A stretch of 64,000 nt of DNA from Prorocentrum cordatum (GCA_963575745.1 CAUYUJ010016349.1:590402-654401), one strand, 5' to 3'; numbered from the stretch's first letter, positions 9,898 to 20,430 are shown. Notes: generated by a model from the sequence alone, not told the origin. Made by a program: numbers and translations.

Positions 9898-11290
9898 AGA
9901 TTGCGGGGGGGGGCCCGACAACGTTGGCTTTAAGCTGCAAGGATTCACGTCTGGGGCTGTTTTCACTGTTTTAGTGCTACGGGGAGGGAGGAGGGAGGAG
10001 GGAGGAGATACCCTCTTCCCTGATCGTCGGATTTGCATCCCAATCCAATGACGGTCGCGACCGGTTTGCTTCAAAATCGGCTGCTGATTCTCTCTCTCTC
10101 TCTCTCTATCTCTCCACCTCTCTCTCTCTCTCTCTTTCTCCCCCCCTCCCTCTCTCTTTTTTTCTATCCCTTTCCCGTTCTCCCGGCATAGACTTGCTTA
10201 CATCGAACCGCCAGAAGCAGGGTATATACATGTCCCTCACTCTCTGTCTCGCTCTCACTCGATGTCCCTCCCCCCTGCTCGGAAGCGCGCGGAGAGGCCG
10301 CACGTGCTCAAGGGGCATCGGACAGGGAGTCCAGCCCCCCCAGATGATCCAGGAGAGGAGGAGAGGGAGAAGGAGGAGGAGGAGGAGAAGGAGGAGGACG
10401 AGGAGGAGGAGGAGAGTGGATGGGGAGGGAGGAGGAGGAGGAGGAGGAGGAGGATGAGGATGAATTGGGAGAGTGGAGAAGGAGAGGAGGGGCGACTGAT
10501 GCTGGCTGCACGCGCAGGGGGGGCGGCGAGCGGGGGGACGGCCTTTCGAAGAAGGCGGCGTGCATGGTGCTTGGGGGGTGCTGCTCAGAAGCCTTCTTGG
10601 GAGCGCCCGGCACCGAGAGGGCCTCTTGCAATCCAAGCGGCCCCCCGCCTTCTTGGAATGCTGCCACGCTCGTCACTCCCCACTACCAACCAGACCATCC
10701 AAGCCCCACCCGAAGGCTTCAGAGATCCGACGCTTCGACAAACATCAGAGCGGCCAGTTTGTGGCCGTGTTCGGCTTCTGGGGGCCCTCGCCAGGCCTCG
10801 GGACCGTTCAAAAACGATTCAGGACGGAAAACCGGCCGTGGGGATCTGGTCCAATTTACCCACCATTCCCAGCGGGGGGGCGTCGGGGAACAGTGCAAAA
10901 CACACATATGGATCCGTACCCCCCCCCCCCAGCCCGAAATTTGGGGTCTTCTGGTTTGGTTGGGGTGGTCTGGTAGGCAGCCAGCTGGTGCCACGCCCGT
11001 GCGCGCGCCGCCATAGGTGAGGGATAAGGGGGGGGAGGCGAGTGACGACGGAGCAGGGAGGCAGGGAGGGGGGAGCGACGGACAATCAGGAGACGGAGGT
11101 GGCCAGGGGAGATCCCAGAAGCGCACGGAGACCCTTCGAGCCCTCGAACCTCGACCCTCATCACCCCGCACGTTCCTGCCCGCAGCCGCCCCGGCCCCAG
11201 GCCCATCGAGCCCTCCAACCTCGCCCCCCAGATATCCGACGTCGCCATTGTTTCGCAACGGGGCCTGGGCCCCCTCCCGGAGGCCAGCTC
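9898..11290. other. Repeats, no supported gene
   Basis: CT microsatellite at about 10091-10160, GGA-rich array at about 10366-10460, copy of the GGGCCCTCGCCAGGCCTC dispersed repeat at about 10775-10850, then G-rich DNA. The long frames on either strand are driven by these repeats. Confidence 0.5.
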
Positions 11291-11346
11291 CGGGAAGGCC
11301 TCCGGCAAACGTATTGGGAACGAGTGGGAAAACGTTGCTGGACGTC
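11291..11346. repeat. 56-bp duplicated leader of a CTC array, copy 1
   Basis: CGGGAAGGCCTCCGGCAAAC followed by GAACGAGTGGGAAAACG and GCTGGACGTC directly precedes a CTC array. The same leader precedes the next CTC array at 12086-12141 with only three or so differences, so leader plus array was duplicated as a unit. Confidence 0.8.
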
Positions 11347-11458
11347 TTCCTCCTCCTCCTCCTCCTCCTCCTCCTCCTCCTCCTCCTCCTCCTCCTCCTC
11401 CTCCTCCTCCTCCCCCTCCTCCTCCTCCTCCCCTTCCTCCTCCCCTTCCTCCTCCTTC
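11347..11458. repeat. CTC triplet microsatellite
   Basis: About 110 bp of (CTC)n with a few CTT/CCC interruptions, following the duplicated 56-bp leader. Confidence 0.9.
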
Positions 11459-11581
11459 ATCCCGAGTGCCTCTGCCGCTGGTATACTGGGGCCCGTCGCG
11501 GGCGCCCGCAGGCCGACGACTGCCGAACGTTGCCCGCCGTCGCTCGCAGCGTCCCAAGCTCGGGGGAGCGTAAGATCGGAG

Positions 11582-11738
11582 GGCACCAACTATACACCAA
11601 CACCGATCCTGGCCCAGGATCACCCTGGGCCCAGGATCGGTGTATATGCCTTCTTGCGCAAGGCAGGAGGGCGTATACACCGATCCTGGGCCCAGGGTGA
11701 TCCTGGCCAGGATCGGTGGTGGTGTATAGTTGGTGCCT
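11582..11738. repeat. 157-bp near-perfect palindrome
   Basis: The left arm begins GGCACCAACTATACACCA; the right arm ends with its reverse complement TGGTGTATAGTTGGTGCC. Nested within are CCGATCCTGGCCCAGGATC and GTGTATA blocks that also pair, with a small loop around 11652-11665. Extruded or transcribed, it would form a long hairpin. Related GTATACACCAGGATC pieces occur near 48.13-48.2 kb. Confidence 0.9.
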
Positions 11739-11744
11739 TCCTAT

Positions 11745-11932
11745 AAGACCCGGGTTTGCCAGGACTCGGGTTCGCCATCGTTTTTTGGCGACCGCGCCTC
11801 GGATTTTGACGAGGAGGAGTTTCGTGGGACGTCTGCAGCGGGGGGCCTCGTCGAAATGCAGGCTCGGCCTCGTCGTTTTGTTTGACCACCTCGTCGGGGA
11901 TTTCCGAGTCCCCTGTACCCAGGTCTTACGTA
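11745..11932. mobile_element. Terminal-inverted-repeat element, AAGACCCGGG ends, copy 1
   Basis: Starts AAGACCCGGGTTTGCCAGGA and ends TGTACCCAGGTCTT, inverted termini. The interior has GACGAGGAGGAGTTTCGTGG and CTCGTCGAAATGCAGG. A copy with over 90% identity by eye lies at 22.53 kb. More diverged relatives near 24.3, 24.7 and 39.1 kb share the ACTCGGGTTYGCC and GGGATGTTTGCAGC blocks. Confidence 0.8.
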
Positions 11933-12085
11933 CCCCTGACAAACCCAGATAGCGGGGCAGTCCAAATCGCGTGAAACGCCCGTGGGAGACGCCTGTCAGG
12001 ACGTTGGGCAGGATGTTTGGTGGAGCTTGCAAGAGCTCGAGAGAGGAACTTCGCAGGAGCCCACGGAAGAGCTTCGGGGGAGCTG

Positions 12086-12141
12086 CGGGAAGGCCTCCGG
12101 CAAACGTAGTGGGAACGAGTGGGAAAACGCTGCTGGACGTC
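12086..12141. repeat. 56-bp duplicated leader of a CTC array, copy 2
   Basis: Second copy of the leader described at 11291, again immediately followed by a CTC array. Confidence 0.8.
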
Positions 12142-12360
12142 CTCCTCCTCCTCCTCCTCCTCCTCCTCCTCCTCCTCCTCCTCCTCCCTTCCTCCTCCTC
12201 CTCCTCCTCCTCCTCCTCCTCCTCCTCCTCCTCCTCCTCCTCCTCCTACTCCTCCTCCGCCTCCTCCTCCTCCTCCTTATCCTGCTCCTTATCCTGCCCC
12301 TCCTCCCCCTCCTCCTCCTTCTTCTCCTCCTCCTCCTCCTTGTCCTGCTCCTGCACCTGC
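12142..12360. repeat. CTC triplet microsatellite
   Basis: About 220 bp of (CTC)n grading into CTGCTC/CCTCCT variants. A GC-rich frame running from about 12370 to a stop at 12570 follows, containing FPEVWPLLGTIDIRG. It may be a further exon, but no motif or phase supports it. Confidence 0.85.
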
Positions 12361-12714
12361 TCCTGCCCCTGTGTACGTGCTGCCCACGGCGAGGGGGTGT
12401 CGGGGCCCTCGCCGCCCCGGTCCGCAGCCAGCCCAGCTCAGAGGGCGAGGGGGCGCCGCGCGCGGGCCGCGGCCGCCCGCAGCGCACAGATCGCGGGGCG
12501 GGCCTTCCCTGAGGTCTGGCCTCTGCTCGGCACGATTGACATCCGGGGGCGGCCAAGAGTCAGAGCGTGAATTGCCTACCCCGCCTTCGCTTCCAGGCAA
12601 AACCAAGCCATACCACGCGCCTCCTCGTCGAGCGGCCTGACCAGTACAGGCTGCAATTTGGCATCGTTTGGTATCTCTTGGAAGCGAGGGTGGTCAAAAG
12701 CGAGGTAGGTTTGT

Positions 12715-12922
12715 TTTCCCCATAAAGAGGGGGGGTGCTGACTGGGGGGGCGGGATATTCTGGCGCGGGCCACGATATTTCCACGTATTTCATGGCGCCT
12801 CTTCTTATTCCATTGCGTCCCTGCACCCCCCCACCGCTGGGCCGATCACAGGCCGCCGGCCATGATTTTCGCCCCCCCCGCCCCTCCCCTTGGACGCCCC
12901 CTTCTTGGCCGCCCCCGAGAAA
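12715..12922. mobile_element. Inverted-repeat element with CATGGCGCCTCTTCTTAT core, copy 2
   Basis: Second copy of the element at 7278-7476. It has the same ATGGCGCCTCTTCTTATTCC core and CCCCTTCTTGGCCGCCCCCG end. Confidence 0.65.
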
Positions 12923-12924
12923 TA

Positions 12925-13122
12925 GATACGGAAAGATTGGGTACAACGACGAGCAGCAGTCCCTGCTAATTTTGAATTGGACTCGCTGTCCGCGCCGCCA
13001 CGAACGTTGTGCACTGAAGACAAACAGCCGCCTGCCCAACAGCGGCCGCTGTTGGTTTGGGACGGCATTTGTTGTTGGGTATTGTACCCATGTTTTCCGT
13101 ACCCATTTCGGGCGTCCAAAAT
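12925..13122. mobile_element. MITE, ATGGGTACGGAAAG termini, copy 1
   Basis: Left end GATACGGAAAGATTGGGTAC, right end TTTTCCGTACCCATTTCGGG. A central CCCAACAGCGGCCGCTGTTG palindrome is shared with a cleaner copy at 32.996 kb, where the termini are exactly inverted. Confidence 0.7.
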
Positions 13123-13621
13123 GCACGGGCTCGCACCCAGTGCGTGTTCGCCATGGGGGGAACGGGTCCGAAGGGTCGAGTAGGGGATCGATTACAGAAT
13201 TGATGTACCCCGAAAGTGTTTTTCTCGACGAGTCCATGAACAAGGCGTGGGATGGTCGCTCTACGAACAGTCGGCGAGAAGATCAATTCAGGACGAACAA
13301 GCGGTCCTGGGGGGAGGCCCCGAGGGTCCAGGACCCGTTTCCCTCAGGACATTTTTCTCCCATATGATAAGGCTTGCACCCGGCGCGTGTTCGCCTAGTT
13401 CGAGCGTTTTTTCAGTTCAGATTCTGGCAGGTTTGCTTGCATGGCATTCTCCCCCCCCCCCTCCCCATTCCACCGCCTATTCGAACAGCGCCGGGCCGAC
13501 GAGGCGTGCGTGAGGTCCAGATTGCCCTCTGGGCCTCGCCACGACCCCCCCCCTCGCGCAAGCAAGCCTGCCGGAGTCTGCTGAACAACTATCTCTTTCG
13601 GCCCTGCTCAGGAGGGGACGA
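13123..13621. other. No gene recognised
   Basis: Mixed sequence. It carries a GGGGATCGATTACAGAATTG segment that recurs at 20.64 and 37.73 kb as part of a dispersed repeat. No coding frame supported. Confidence 0.45.
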
Positions 13622-13760
13622 AACACACAGACACAATTAATCCTCCACTCCCAGAAAATATGGGAAAATATGGGAAGTGGGGGGGAAGACAGAAACCCAG
13701 AAAATATGGGAAAATATAGGGAATATTTTTATTTGTGTGTATTTATTTGTGTGTTTGTGG
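13622..13760. mobile_element. CACACAGACACAAT element, copy 1 (second introner-like family)
   Basis: Left end AACACACAGACACAATTAAT, right end ATTTATTTGTGTGTTTGTGG, approximate inverted termini. The interior has two CCCAGAAAATATGGGAAAAT blocks. Same family as 13942, 25310 and the element inside the intron at 29720-29891. Confidence 0.8.
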
Positions 13761-13941
13761 GCCCCTTCACCTGCAGGACCACTGCAGAACGACCCAGCTC
13801 GAGAAGCGCCGCAGAGAGATGGGGCCCGAGGCTCCGGATGCGGCAGGTTCGCGCCGTGTTCACTCGGCGCCGACCCCGCCGCGGGCGTTCACGGTTGAAC
13901 GCCGCCAGAATCCCAGAATCGGCCAACATTCAGGAGGGAAA

Positions 13942-14078
13942 GAAACACACAGACACAATTAATCGTCGACTCCCAGGAAAATATGCAAAAATATGGGAAG
14001 TGGTGGGGAAGACAAAAACCCAGAAAATATGGGAAAATATGGAGGATATTTTTATTTGTGTGTATTTATTTGTGTGTT
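13942..14078. mobile_element. CACACAGACACAAT element, copy 2
   Basis: Nearly identical in plan to the copy 320 bp upstream. Both are preceded by a TCAGGAGGG-like stretch. The 180 bp between them are open in several frames, and neither strand is clearly coding. Confidence 0.8.
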
Positions 14079-14810
14079 CCAGTTCCCCTTCAAACATGGA
14101 GAATCTTGGCGATCGACCAGCCGACGATCGTGCAAGGTTGAAAGATCCACGCAGTGTCACCAAAGCCGTCGCCGAAGTCGTCACGACCCGAACCTTCCTT
14201 TTCGCGTCCCAGCTCCAATTTTTAGGTGCGTGGGCCCCGGAGGTCTGAACCACATCCCTGGAGCAGCTTTTTCATCCTTAGTCGTTTCTTCACGGTCCCA
14301 GGGCCCGTGGAGGGCCCGCGGAAGCCAGATAACTAGCCCAAAACCAGCCGCTCAAATTTTTTTCGGAGCCTCGGATCTCTGGGATGCTGCAATTTTTCCG
14401 CAACTTCGGGTCTCAGGTTGGACGGGGCTGTGACGAGTCTAAATCCGTTCCAGAGCGTTCTAGAACGCTCTCGGAGCGCTCCGGAACGCTCTGACAAGGC
14501 CGCGGCGCCCGAGGGACATCCTCCAGAGCTGCCAGATCTCAGAGATTCCCGATTGATCCGCACCCGAGTTTGTCCTCGTCCTGGCCTCGTCTTTTGCGTT
14601 GGTTGCATCTACTGAGGACTTCGTCTGTCTACAAAATTCGTATCTCTTCTTGTGCCTGGCGCGGGCTCGATGCAGACTCCATGCGAATCTGGCGTACAGT
14701 TTCGACACGGAGTCGACGTGGATTCGACGAGTCCGACATGGATTTGACATAGACTCGACGCGGATAGGGACGCGACGGGACAGACAAAGTCCCTCTCGTC
14801 TTGGCCTTAA
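14079..14810. other. Dispersed repeats, no supported gene
   Basis: Includes an inverted-orientation copy of the GGGCCCTCGCCGGG family (about 14225-14340), GAACGCTCTSGGAGCGYTC palindromes (about 14450-14495, related to 57.88 kb) and a TTCGACACGGAGTCGACGTG patch. No protein-like frame. Confidence 0.5.
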
Positions 14811-14959
14811 GTCGGGCATGTCCACAGGAGGAATATCCAATAATAATCAAAACATAGTCTGGCGACGATGATTCATGCTCTTTTGACTACTTTTGCATAT
14901 GTGCCTGTATGTGCTTCATTCGTCTACCAAAGACCCGCCTGTAGGAGGACATGCCCGAC
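14811..14959. mobile_element. Introner-like element 1 (GTCGGGCATGTCC ends)
   Basis: 149 bp. Left end GTCGGGCATGTCCACAGGAG, right end CTGTAGGAGGACATGCCCGAC, inverted termini. The AT-rich interior (AATAATCAAAACATAGTC) contrasts with the GC-rich flanks. Immediately followed by a predicted exon. Confidence 0.85.
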
Positions 14960-15113
14960 CTAACTCGAGAGGGCCGCGCCGCGCGAGCGCGCGCACTTCT
15001 TTTCTTTACACCATCGCGGAGGGGCCCAGCGGCAGGCGAAGAAGCGACCGACGCCGAGGAGGAGGAGGTCGCCCTGACCGGGCTGGGGGCGCGAGGGAAG
15101 GCAGGCGGCAAGG
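14960..15113 (+). CDS. Candidate exon between two introner elements
   Basis: About 51 codons in a frame with LTREGRAARARALLFF, GEEATDAEEEEVALTG and GARGKAGGKG. It occupies exactly the interval between introner elements 1 and 2. The donor could be GT at 15114, four bases before the element terminus. No domain recognised. High GC at third positions and an acidic plus basic low-complexity tail support coding only weakly. Confidence 0.4.
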
Positions 15114-15118
15114 GTTAT

Positions 15119-15300
15119 GTCGGGCGTGTCCCCCTACAGGGGGATTTTCGACGAAAACAGAAATTACCCCAAAAATACCCCAAAAAGGTCAGCAAATATC
15201 TAAACACATAGTCCCAGACTATTCTTGGACCATTTTTCTATTATTTTTTGGCGTATTTTTATTTTTCGTAAAAATCTCCTTGTAGGGGGACGCGCCCGAC
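15119..15300. mobile_element. Introner-like element 2
   Basis: 182 bp. Left GTCGGGCGTGTCCCCCTACAG, right CTTGTAGGGGGACGCGCCCGAC. The interior has CCCCAAAAATACCCCAAAAA and an inverted ATTTTTCGTAAAAA. GGCAAGGG occurs just outside both ends (15107-15114 region and 15306-15313 region), as expected for a target duplication. Confidence 0.9.
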
Positions 15301-15305
15301 ATGAG

Positions 15306-15513
15306 GCAAGGGGGGGGGGGGCAGGGCGCCCGCGAGGCCCCGCCCGGCGGGCGCATGGCATGGGCGGCCCAGGCCCCGGCGGCGCGCCGCGCGCGGCCGC
15401 CGAGGACGCGGGCCTGGCCGAGCTCGACGGCCTCGCGCCCGCGGCGCCGGAGGCCCGCGCCGCCGCCGCCCGGGCCATCGGCCCGGCGACCTCCGGGGGA
15501 GGAAAGTCCTCTC
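15306..15513 (+). CDS. Candidate exon after introner element 2
   Basis: Follows AG at 15304-15305. Starting in phase with the upstream exon gives GQGAREAPPGGRMAWAAQAP. After a poly-G run the more protein-like frame is the one with AEDAGLAELDGLAPAAPEAR and AAARAIGPATSGG. That change of frame may reflect a miscounted G run or a small intron. The 3' end is placed near GGGAGGAAAG, just before a triplet array. Unknown function. Confidence 0.35.
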
Positions 15514-15517
15514 CTTC

Positions 15518-15800
15518 CTGCTGCTGCTGCTGCTGCTGCTGCTCCTCCTCCTCCTCCTCCTCCCCTCCTCCTCTCCTCCTCCTCTCCTCCTCCTCCTCCT
15601 CCTCCTCCTCCTCCTCCTCCTCCTCCTCTCCTCCTCCTCCTCCTCCTCCTCCTCCTCCTCCTCCTCCCTTTCTTCCTCCCTTTCCTCCTCCCGTTCCTCC
15701 TCTTCACCTTTTCCTCCTCCCTTTCCTCCTCTTCCTTTTCCTCCTTCTCCTCCCCTTCCTTCTCCTCCTCCTCCTCCTCCTTCTCCTCCTCCTCCTCCTA
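15518..15800. repeat. CTG/CTC triplet array
   Basis: A short (CTG)n leads into about 270 bp of (CTC)n with CTT variants, starting within about 10 bp of the preceding candidate exon. Confidence 0.9.
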
Positions 15801-15957
15801 AAATCTAGGCACCCCGGATGGGGTCCCGCGGATGGGCTCCCGTGGTGACCGCCTTAGCCCTCCAGCGTTGACACCAACATTTGGCCCTGGTTTGTCCTAA
15901 AAATCGTGTGGGAAGCTGGCCCAGATTTCTGGTTTTCTGTTCAGGCTTCCGGTTGCA

Positions 15958-16131
15958 GCAGGTGGGGTTGGAGGATCCCACCGCATCGCCGATGCATCGC
16001 CGATGCATCGGCGACGCGGCTCGACGTGGATCCCGATGTTCTCTACGCCAACGTCGCCGATGCATCGCCGATGCATTGCCGATGCATCGTGGTGCATCGG
16101 CGATGCGGCGCGAGCCTCCGACCCCATCTAC
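15958..16131. mobile_element. MITE with GATGGGGTCGGAGG termini, copy 3
   Basis: Termini GGTGGGGTTGGAGGATCCC and CCTCCGACCCCATCTA, with a long GATGCATCGCCGATG interior. Inserted next to the TACCCATCGGTAGTTG repeat that also occurs at 21.14 kb. Confidence 0.75.
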
Positions 16132-16310
16132 CCATCGGTAGTTGGAAGTAGTTATTCTTAGAGTCCCATGTTCGAGCCTACTTCAAACGCCTTCCTACTT
16201 CAATGATCGAGTGGCTTCACCTTTTCCATCCTCTTCGGGGGGCCGGCGGACACCCAAACTACTTTCAACGCCTTGCTACTTCATGTTTCTACCTACTTCT
16301 TCCGACCTCT
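16132..16310. repeat. Dispersed repeat, ACCCATCGGTNGTTG family, copy 1
   Basis: Shares ACCCATCGGT, GATCGAGTGGCTTCAC, CAACGCCTT and CTACTTCTTCC blocks in the same order with 21138-21310. Poorly conserved outside these. Confidence 0.6.
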
Positions 16311-16693
16311 GGGCACTCCGACCCCATCCGGGAGGTTTCTTCTCTGGCAAGGGCACCGATGCCGTTGCTCGTCCTGGAGAGCCCTCGCCGCAACGGCCGG
16401 ATCCTCCTCGGGACTCGGAGAAATCCGCGCGGACCTCCGAGTTTTTATGTTTATGATACTTTCTGTTCCCCTAGCGAGGAGGTCCACGATGCCTCCCCGA
16501 GCTGGAGGCTGGGGGGGCCTCGAGCGAGAGGAGGGGGGGGGGGGTCGCACCACCTGGGAGACCCCCTCTGCCCCCTTTCTCTCCTCGCATCTCCTCGCCC
16601 TTGTGGTGCTTTGTGGTCGCCCTTCCTCGCGCCTACGGGAGCGGCCCGCGGAGCTTGTTGTGGCGGCGTCGGCACGGTTTTCTGTTCCCCCCA

Positions 16694-16765
16694 GGAGCTG
16701 CTGTGGCCGCCGCGGCCGCCGGACGCGCTGGAGGGCCTGGTCGGCGCGGGGGCAGGGGCCGCGGG
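16694..16765 (+). CDS. Candidate short exon
   Basis: Preceded by a pyrimidine run ending CCCCCAG. The frame gives ELLWPPRPPDALEGLVGAGA with GC-rich third positions. The downstream edge merges into GGA repeats. It resembles other exons of this window in composition only. Low confidence. Confidence 0.25.
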
Positions 16766-16936
16766 GGGAGGAGGAGGGGGAGAAGAAGGAGGAGGAGGAG
16801 GAGGTGGAGGAGGAGGAGGCGGAGGAGGAGGAGGAGGAAAGGGAGGAGGAGGCGGATGAGGCGGAGGAGGAGGCGGAGGAGGAGGAGGAAAGGGAGGCGG
16901 AGGCGCAGGAGGAGGAGGAGGAGGAGGCGGAAGAGT
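16766..16936. repeat. GGA/GGC triplet array
   Basis: About 170 bp of (GGA)n with GGC/GCG interruptions, abutting a candidate exon on its 5' side. Confidence 0.9.
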
Positions 16937-17229
16937 GAGGAGTAGTAATACTAACACGAAGACCACTATCAAGGAGAGGAAGAAGACAATCACACAACGA
17001 AATAATAATGTTGTTTTTGAGACCAAAACGCAAAACATATTAAGAATGATCCTAAGCAAGACATCCCCAGCGGGTGGGGTGGAGGTGCACGTTGCGCGGT
17101 CCATACTTCCTCCCTCCTCCATCGTTCCACCGTTTCTCCGGTTTGCCTCAGCCATCTTGTTGAATCGGGTCTTCGTCTTGAGTCAGCAGGGGCCCGCGTC
17201 CTCACTCCTTCCTTCCCCCCTCTCTCCCT

Positions 17230-17600
17230 CACCCTCGTCACCATCATCGGTAGCATCCCGGCCTTTCCTTTTGGCACACACCCTCGCTCGTTTCGTGGCC
17301 CGATCGGGAGTCCCATCGAAGGCCTCAGGGGCTGCGTTCGCATGCGACCCTGCTTTTCGTGTCAGTACACACGGTTCGTGACCCCATATACAGCTCCACC
17401 GAAGGCCCCAGTGCCTGCGTTCGCATGCGTCCCCGCTGTTTATGCCGGCACTCCCAACACACTCTTCGTGGCCCAATAGGGAGCTCCACCGAAGGCCCCA
17501 GTGCTTGCGTTCGCATGCGCCCTCGCATTTCATGTCGGGACACGCCCCACACGTTCTGCGGCCCCACCACGGGGCTCCCCCTGCGTCCCACCTGCCTTTT
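17230..17600. repeat. Satellite, CGTGGCCC...CACCGAAGGCCCCAG family (array 2)
   Basis: About five copies of a unit of roughly 80 bp: TCGTGGCCCAATAGGGAGCT, CCACCGAAGGCCCCAGTG, CTGCGTTCGCATGCG. Same family as 955-1440 and the arrays at 48.7-51.3 kb. Confidence 0.8.
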
Positions 17601-17764
17601 CGTATTCAAGCCCGCATACGGTTGTCTTGTTCACGATGATGTTTTTACCTAACAGCGAAGACTGATAGGTTTCTAGTGGGGTCAAAAGAAAGCATCTTGA
17701 CGCCCCAGGGGGGTCCAGGCAGGATCCAGGGAGAAGCCGCGGAAGTCGATTTAGGCAAACAGTT

Positions 17765-18112
17765 ACACACTTCGTGGTCTTCGAGGTCCCAGAACTCCAT
17801 TCCTGGGCATGATTTTGAATGCCCGGAAGCAACTGTAGGCCACTTCGTGCTCTTCGAGTTCCCAGAACTCCATTCCCGGGCCACATTTTGAATGCCCGAA
17901 GCCAACTGTAGGCCACTTCGTGCTCTTCGAGTTCCCAGAACTCCACTCCCGGGCCACATTTTGAATGCCCGGAGCCAACTGTAGGCCACTTCGTGGTCTT
18001 CGAGTTCCCAGATCTCCATTCCTGGGCATGATTTTGAATGCCCGGAGCCAACTGTAGGCCACTTCGTGTTCTTCGAGTTCCCAGAACTCCATTCCCGGGC
18101 CACATTTTGAAT
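17765..18112. repeat. Tandem repeat, ~80-bp unit
   Basis: Four to five copies of a unit with CAGAACTCCATTCCCGGGCC, ACATTTTGAATGCCCGGAG and CCAACTGTAGGCCACTTCGTG. It ends abruptly where the GAGGCT array begins. Confidence 0.9.
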
Positions 18113-19585
18113 GCTGAGGCAGGCTGATGCTGAGGCAGGCTGAGGCTGAGGCAGGCTGAGGCTGAGGCCGAGGCTGAAGGCACTGAGGCTGAGGCTGCAG
18201 GCTGAGGCTGAGGCTGAGGCAGGCTGAGGCTGAGGCTGAGGCAGGCTGAGGCTGAGGCTGATGCAGGCTGAGGCTGAGGAGCTGCTGAGGCAGGCTGAGG
18301 CTGAGGCTGAGGCTGAGGCTGAGGCAGGCTGAGGCTGAGGCTGAGGCTGCAGGCTGAGGCTGAGGCTGAGGCTGAAGGCAGACTGAGGCTGAGGCTGCTG
18401 AGCAGGCTGAGGCTGAGGCTGAGGCAGGCTGATGCTGAGGCAGGCTGAGGCTGAGGCTGAGGCTGATGCAGGCTGAGGCTGAGGCAGGCTGAGGCTGAGG
18501 CCGAGGCTGAGGCAGACTGAGGCTGAGGCTGAAGCAGGCTGAGGCTGAGGCTGAGGCAGGCTGAGGCTGAGGCTGAGGCAGGCTGATGCTGAGGCAGGCT
18601 GAGGCTGAGGCTGAGGCTGATGCAGGCTGAGGCTGAGGCAGGCTGAGGCTGAGGCCGAGGCTGAAGGCAGACTGAGGCTGAGGCTGAAGCAGGCTGAGGC
18701 TGAGGCTGAGGCTGAGGCTGAGGCTGAGGCTGAGGCAGGCTGATGCTGAGGCAGGCTGAGGCTGAGGCTGAGGCTGATGCAGGCTGAGGCTGAGGCAGGC
18801 TGAGGCTGAGGCCGAGGCTGAAGGCAGACTGAGGCTGAGGCTGAAGCAGGCTGAGGCTGAGGCTGAGGCAGGCTGAGGCTGAGGCTGAGGCAGGCTGATG
18901 CTGAGGCAGGCTGAGGCTGAGGCTGAGGCTGATGCAGGGCTGAGGCTGAGGCAGGCTGAGGCTGAGGCCGAGGCTGAAGGCAGATTGAGGCTGAGGCTGA
19001 AGGCAGGCTGGGGCTGAGGCTGAGGCTGGCTGAGGCTGAGGCTGAGGCAGGCTGAGGCTGAGGCAGGCTGAGGCTGAGGCAGGCTGAGGCTGAGGCTGAG
19101 GCTGAGGCAGGCTCAGGCTGAGGCAGCCTGAGGCTGAGGCCGAGGCTGCAGGCAGACTGAGGCGCAGGCTGAGGCTGAGGCTGAGGCAGGCGGAGGCTGA
19201 GGCTGAGGCTGAGGCAGGCTGATGCTGAGGCAGGCTGAGGCTGAGGCTGAGGCTGAGGCTGAGGCTGGGTTTGATGCAGGCTGAGGCTGGGGCAGGCTGA
19301 GGCTGAGGCCGAGGCCGACGGCAGACTGAGGCTGAGGCTGAAGCAGGCGGAGGCTGAGGCAGAGGCAGGCTGAGGCTAAGGCTGAGGCAGGCTGATGCTG
19401 AGGCAGGCTGAGGCTGAGGCTGAGGCTGATGCAGGGTGAGGCTGAGGCAGGCTGAGACTGAGGCTGAGGCTGAAGGCAGACTGATGTTGAGGCTGAAGCA
19501 GGCTGAGGCTGAGGCAGGCTGAGGCTGAGGCAGGCTGAGGCTGAGGCTGAGGCTGAGGCTGAGGCAGGCTGAGGCTGAGGCTGTG
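18113..19585. repeat. GAGGCT hexanucleotide satellite, 1.5 kb
   Basis: (GAGGCT)n with periodic GAGGCAGGCTGA and GGCTGATGCAGG variants that themselves repeat, giving a higher-order structure of roughly 150-220 bp. Read on the minus strand it yields a long SASASACLSLSL-type frame, which is repeat translation and not a gene. Confidence 0.95.
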
Positions 19586-20274
19586 ACCGCGACTGCCGTT
19601 GCCACTGCGACTGCCATCGCGAATGCGACTACGACTGCGAGAACAGCAGAATCCTACAACAGGATGCTCATCTGAATCTTAAGGGGAATGCTTCCAGATA
19701 TGCTCCTACACATCGCTGTTAGGTTGCTTTGCCGGGATCATTTTTCCATCCTGTTCTGGAAGATCCGGCCGGTCCCTTTCCGGCGGTTCATAGTGGCGCA
19801 GATGGCCGCGCCTCTTCCACCTCCACCTCCTCCTTCTTCGTCGTCTCCCCGAGTTGCTAGCCCGCCGCTCTGCGGGTGCGGCTGATCTGTAGTTTGTGGC
19901 GCGAGCTTTTGCCATGCTGACGCCGCGGCGGAGGCCCAGATCTCCGACGATCTCATGTTTGCCCATGCCGGCGTCTTGCCTCAACTTCGTCCTTTGGGCC
20001 CCTTGATCGGGCCCCGGTCCCATCAAGCCTAGGGCTGTGACGAAACATACGGCCGAGACTTTTGCTGAGCGCGTGGCCCCAGTGGTCCTGGCCCACACCG
20101 CTGCGGAGCGTGACACGCTGACCATATCCCCGTCGCCGAGTGTCCACGTCTCGGGCTTGTCCCGGTCCCCTGCCCCCCACGGCGTGGCGCCACACGCTAT
20201 CAGCTTGCAGGGCGTAGCGTGTCGCTTGGGCCGCCGCTGCGACACGCTGGGTAACAGATCCATGCTATAATTAA
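19586..20274. other. No gene recognised
   Basis: Includes the CGCGACACGCTG/GGGCCGCCGCTGCGACACG repeat family (about 20060-20250) also seen at 6.1 and 38.0 kb. Open frames lack motifs. Confidence 0.45.
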
Positions 20275-20430
20275 GGCGGGCATGTGCCCCTGCAGGAGGA
20301 ATATACAGTAATAGTAAGACAATTGTTATGGGATGTTGTTTTTTTGTTTTTCTTTTTTTGCTATTTTCGAAGATGTCTTGACTATTCTCATTCTTCTTTA
20401 AGAATCCGCCTGTAAGAGGACATGCCCGAC
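20275..20430. mobile_element. Introner-like element 3 (degenerate left end)
   Basis: 156 bp. Left GGCGGGCATGTGCCCCTGCAG, right CCTGTAAGAGGACATGCCCGAC. Flanked by TTAA on both sides (ATAATTAA before, TTAATGTA after). T-rich interior. Confidence 0.8.

Noticed and set aside
8062-10074. Long Arg/Val/Ser/Asp frames over 8.3-9.9 kb on both strands
   Set aside because: Products of the CGA and GGA triplet arrays, open in many frames at once.
17530-19617. 695-codon minus-strand open frame of SASASACLSLSL type
   Set aside because: Translation of the GAGGCT satellite; the repeat contains no stop in that frame.
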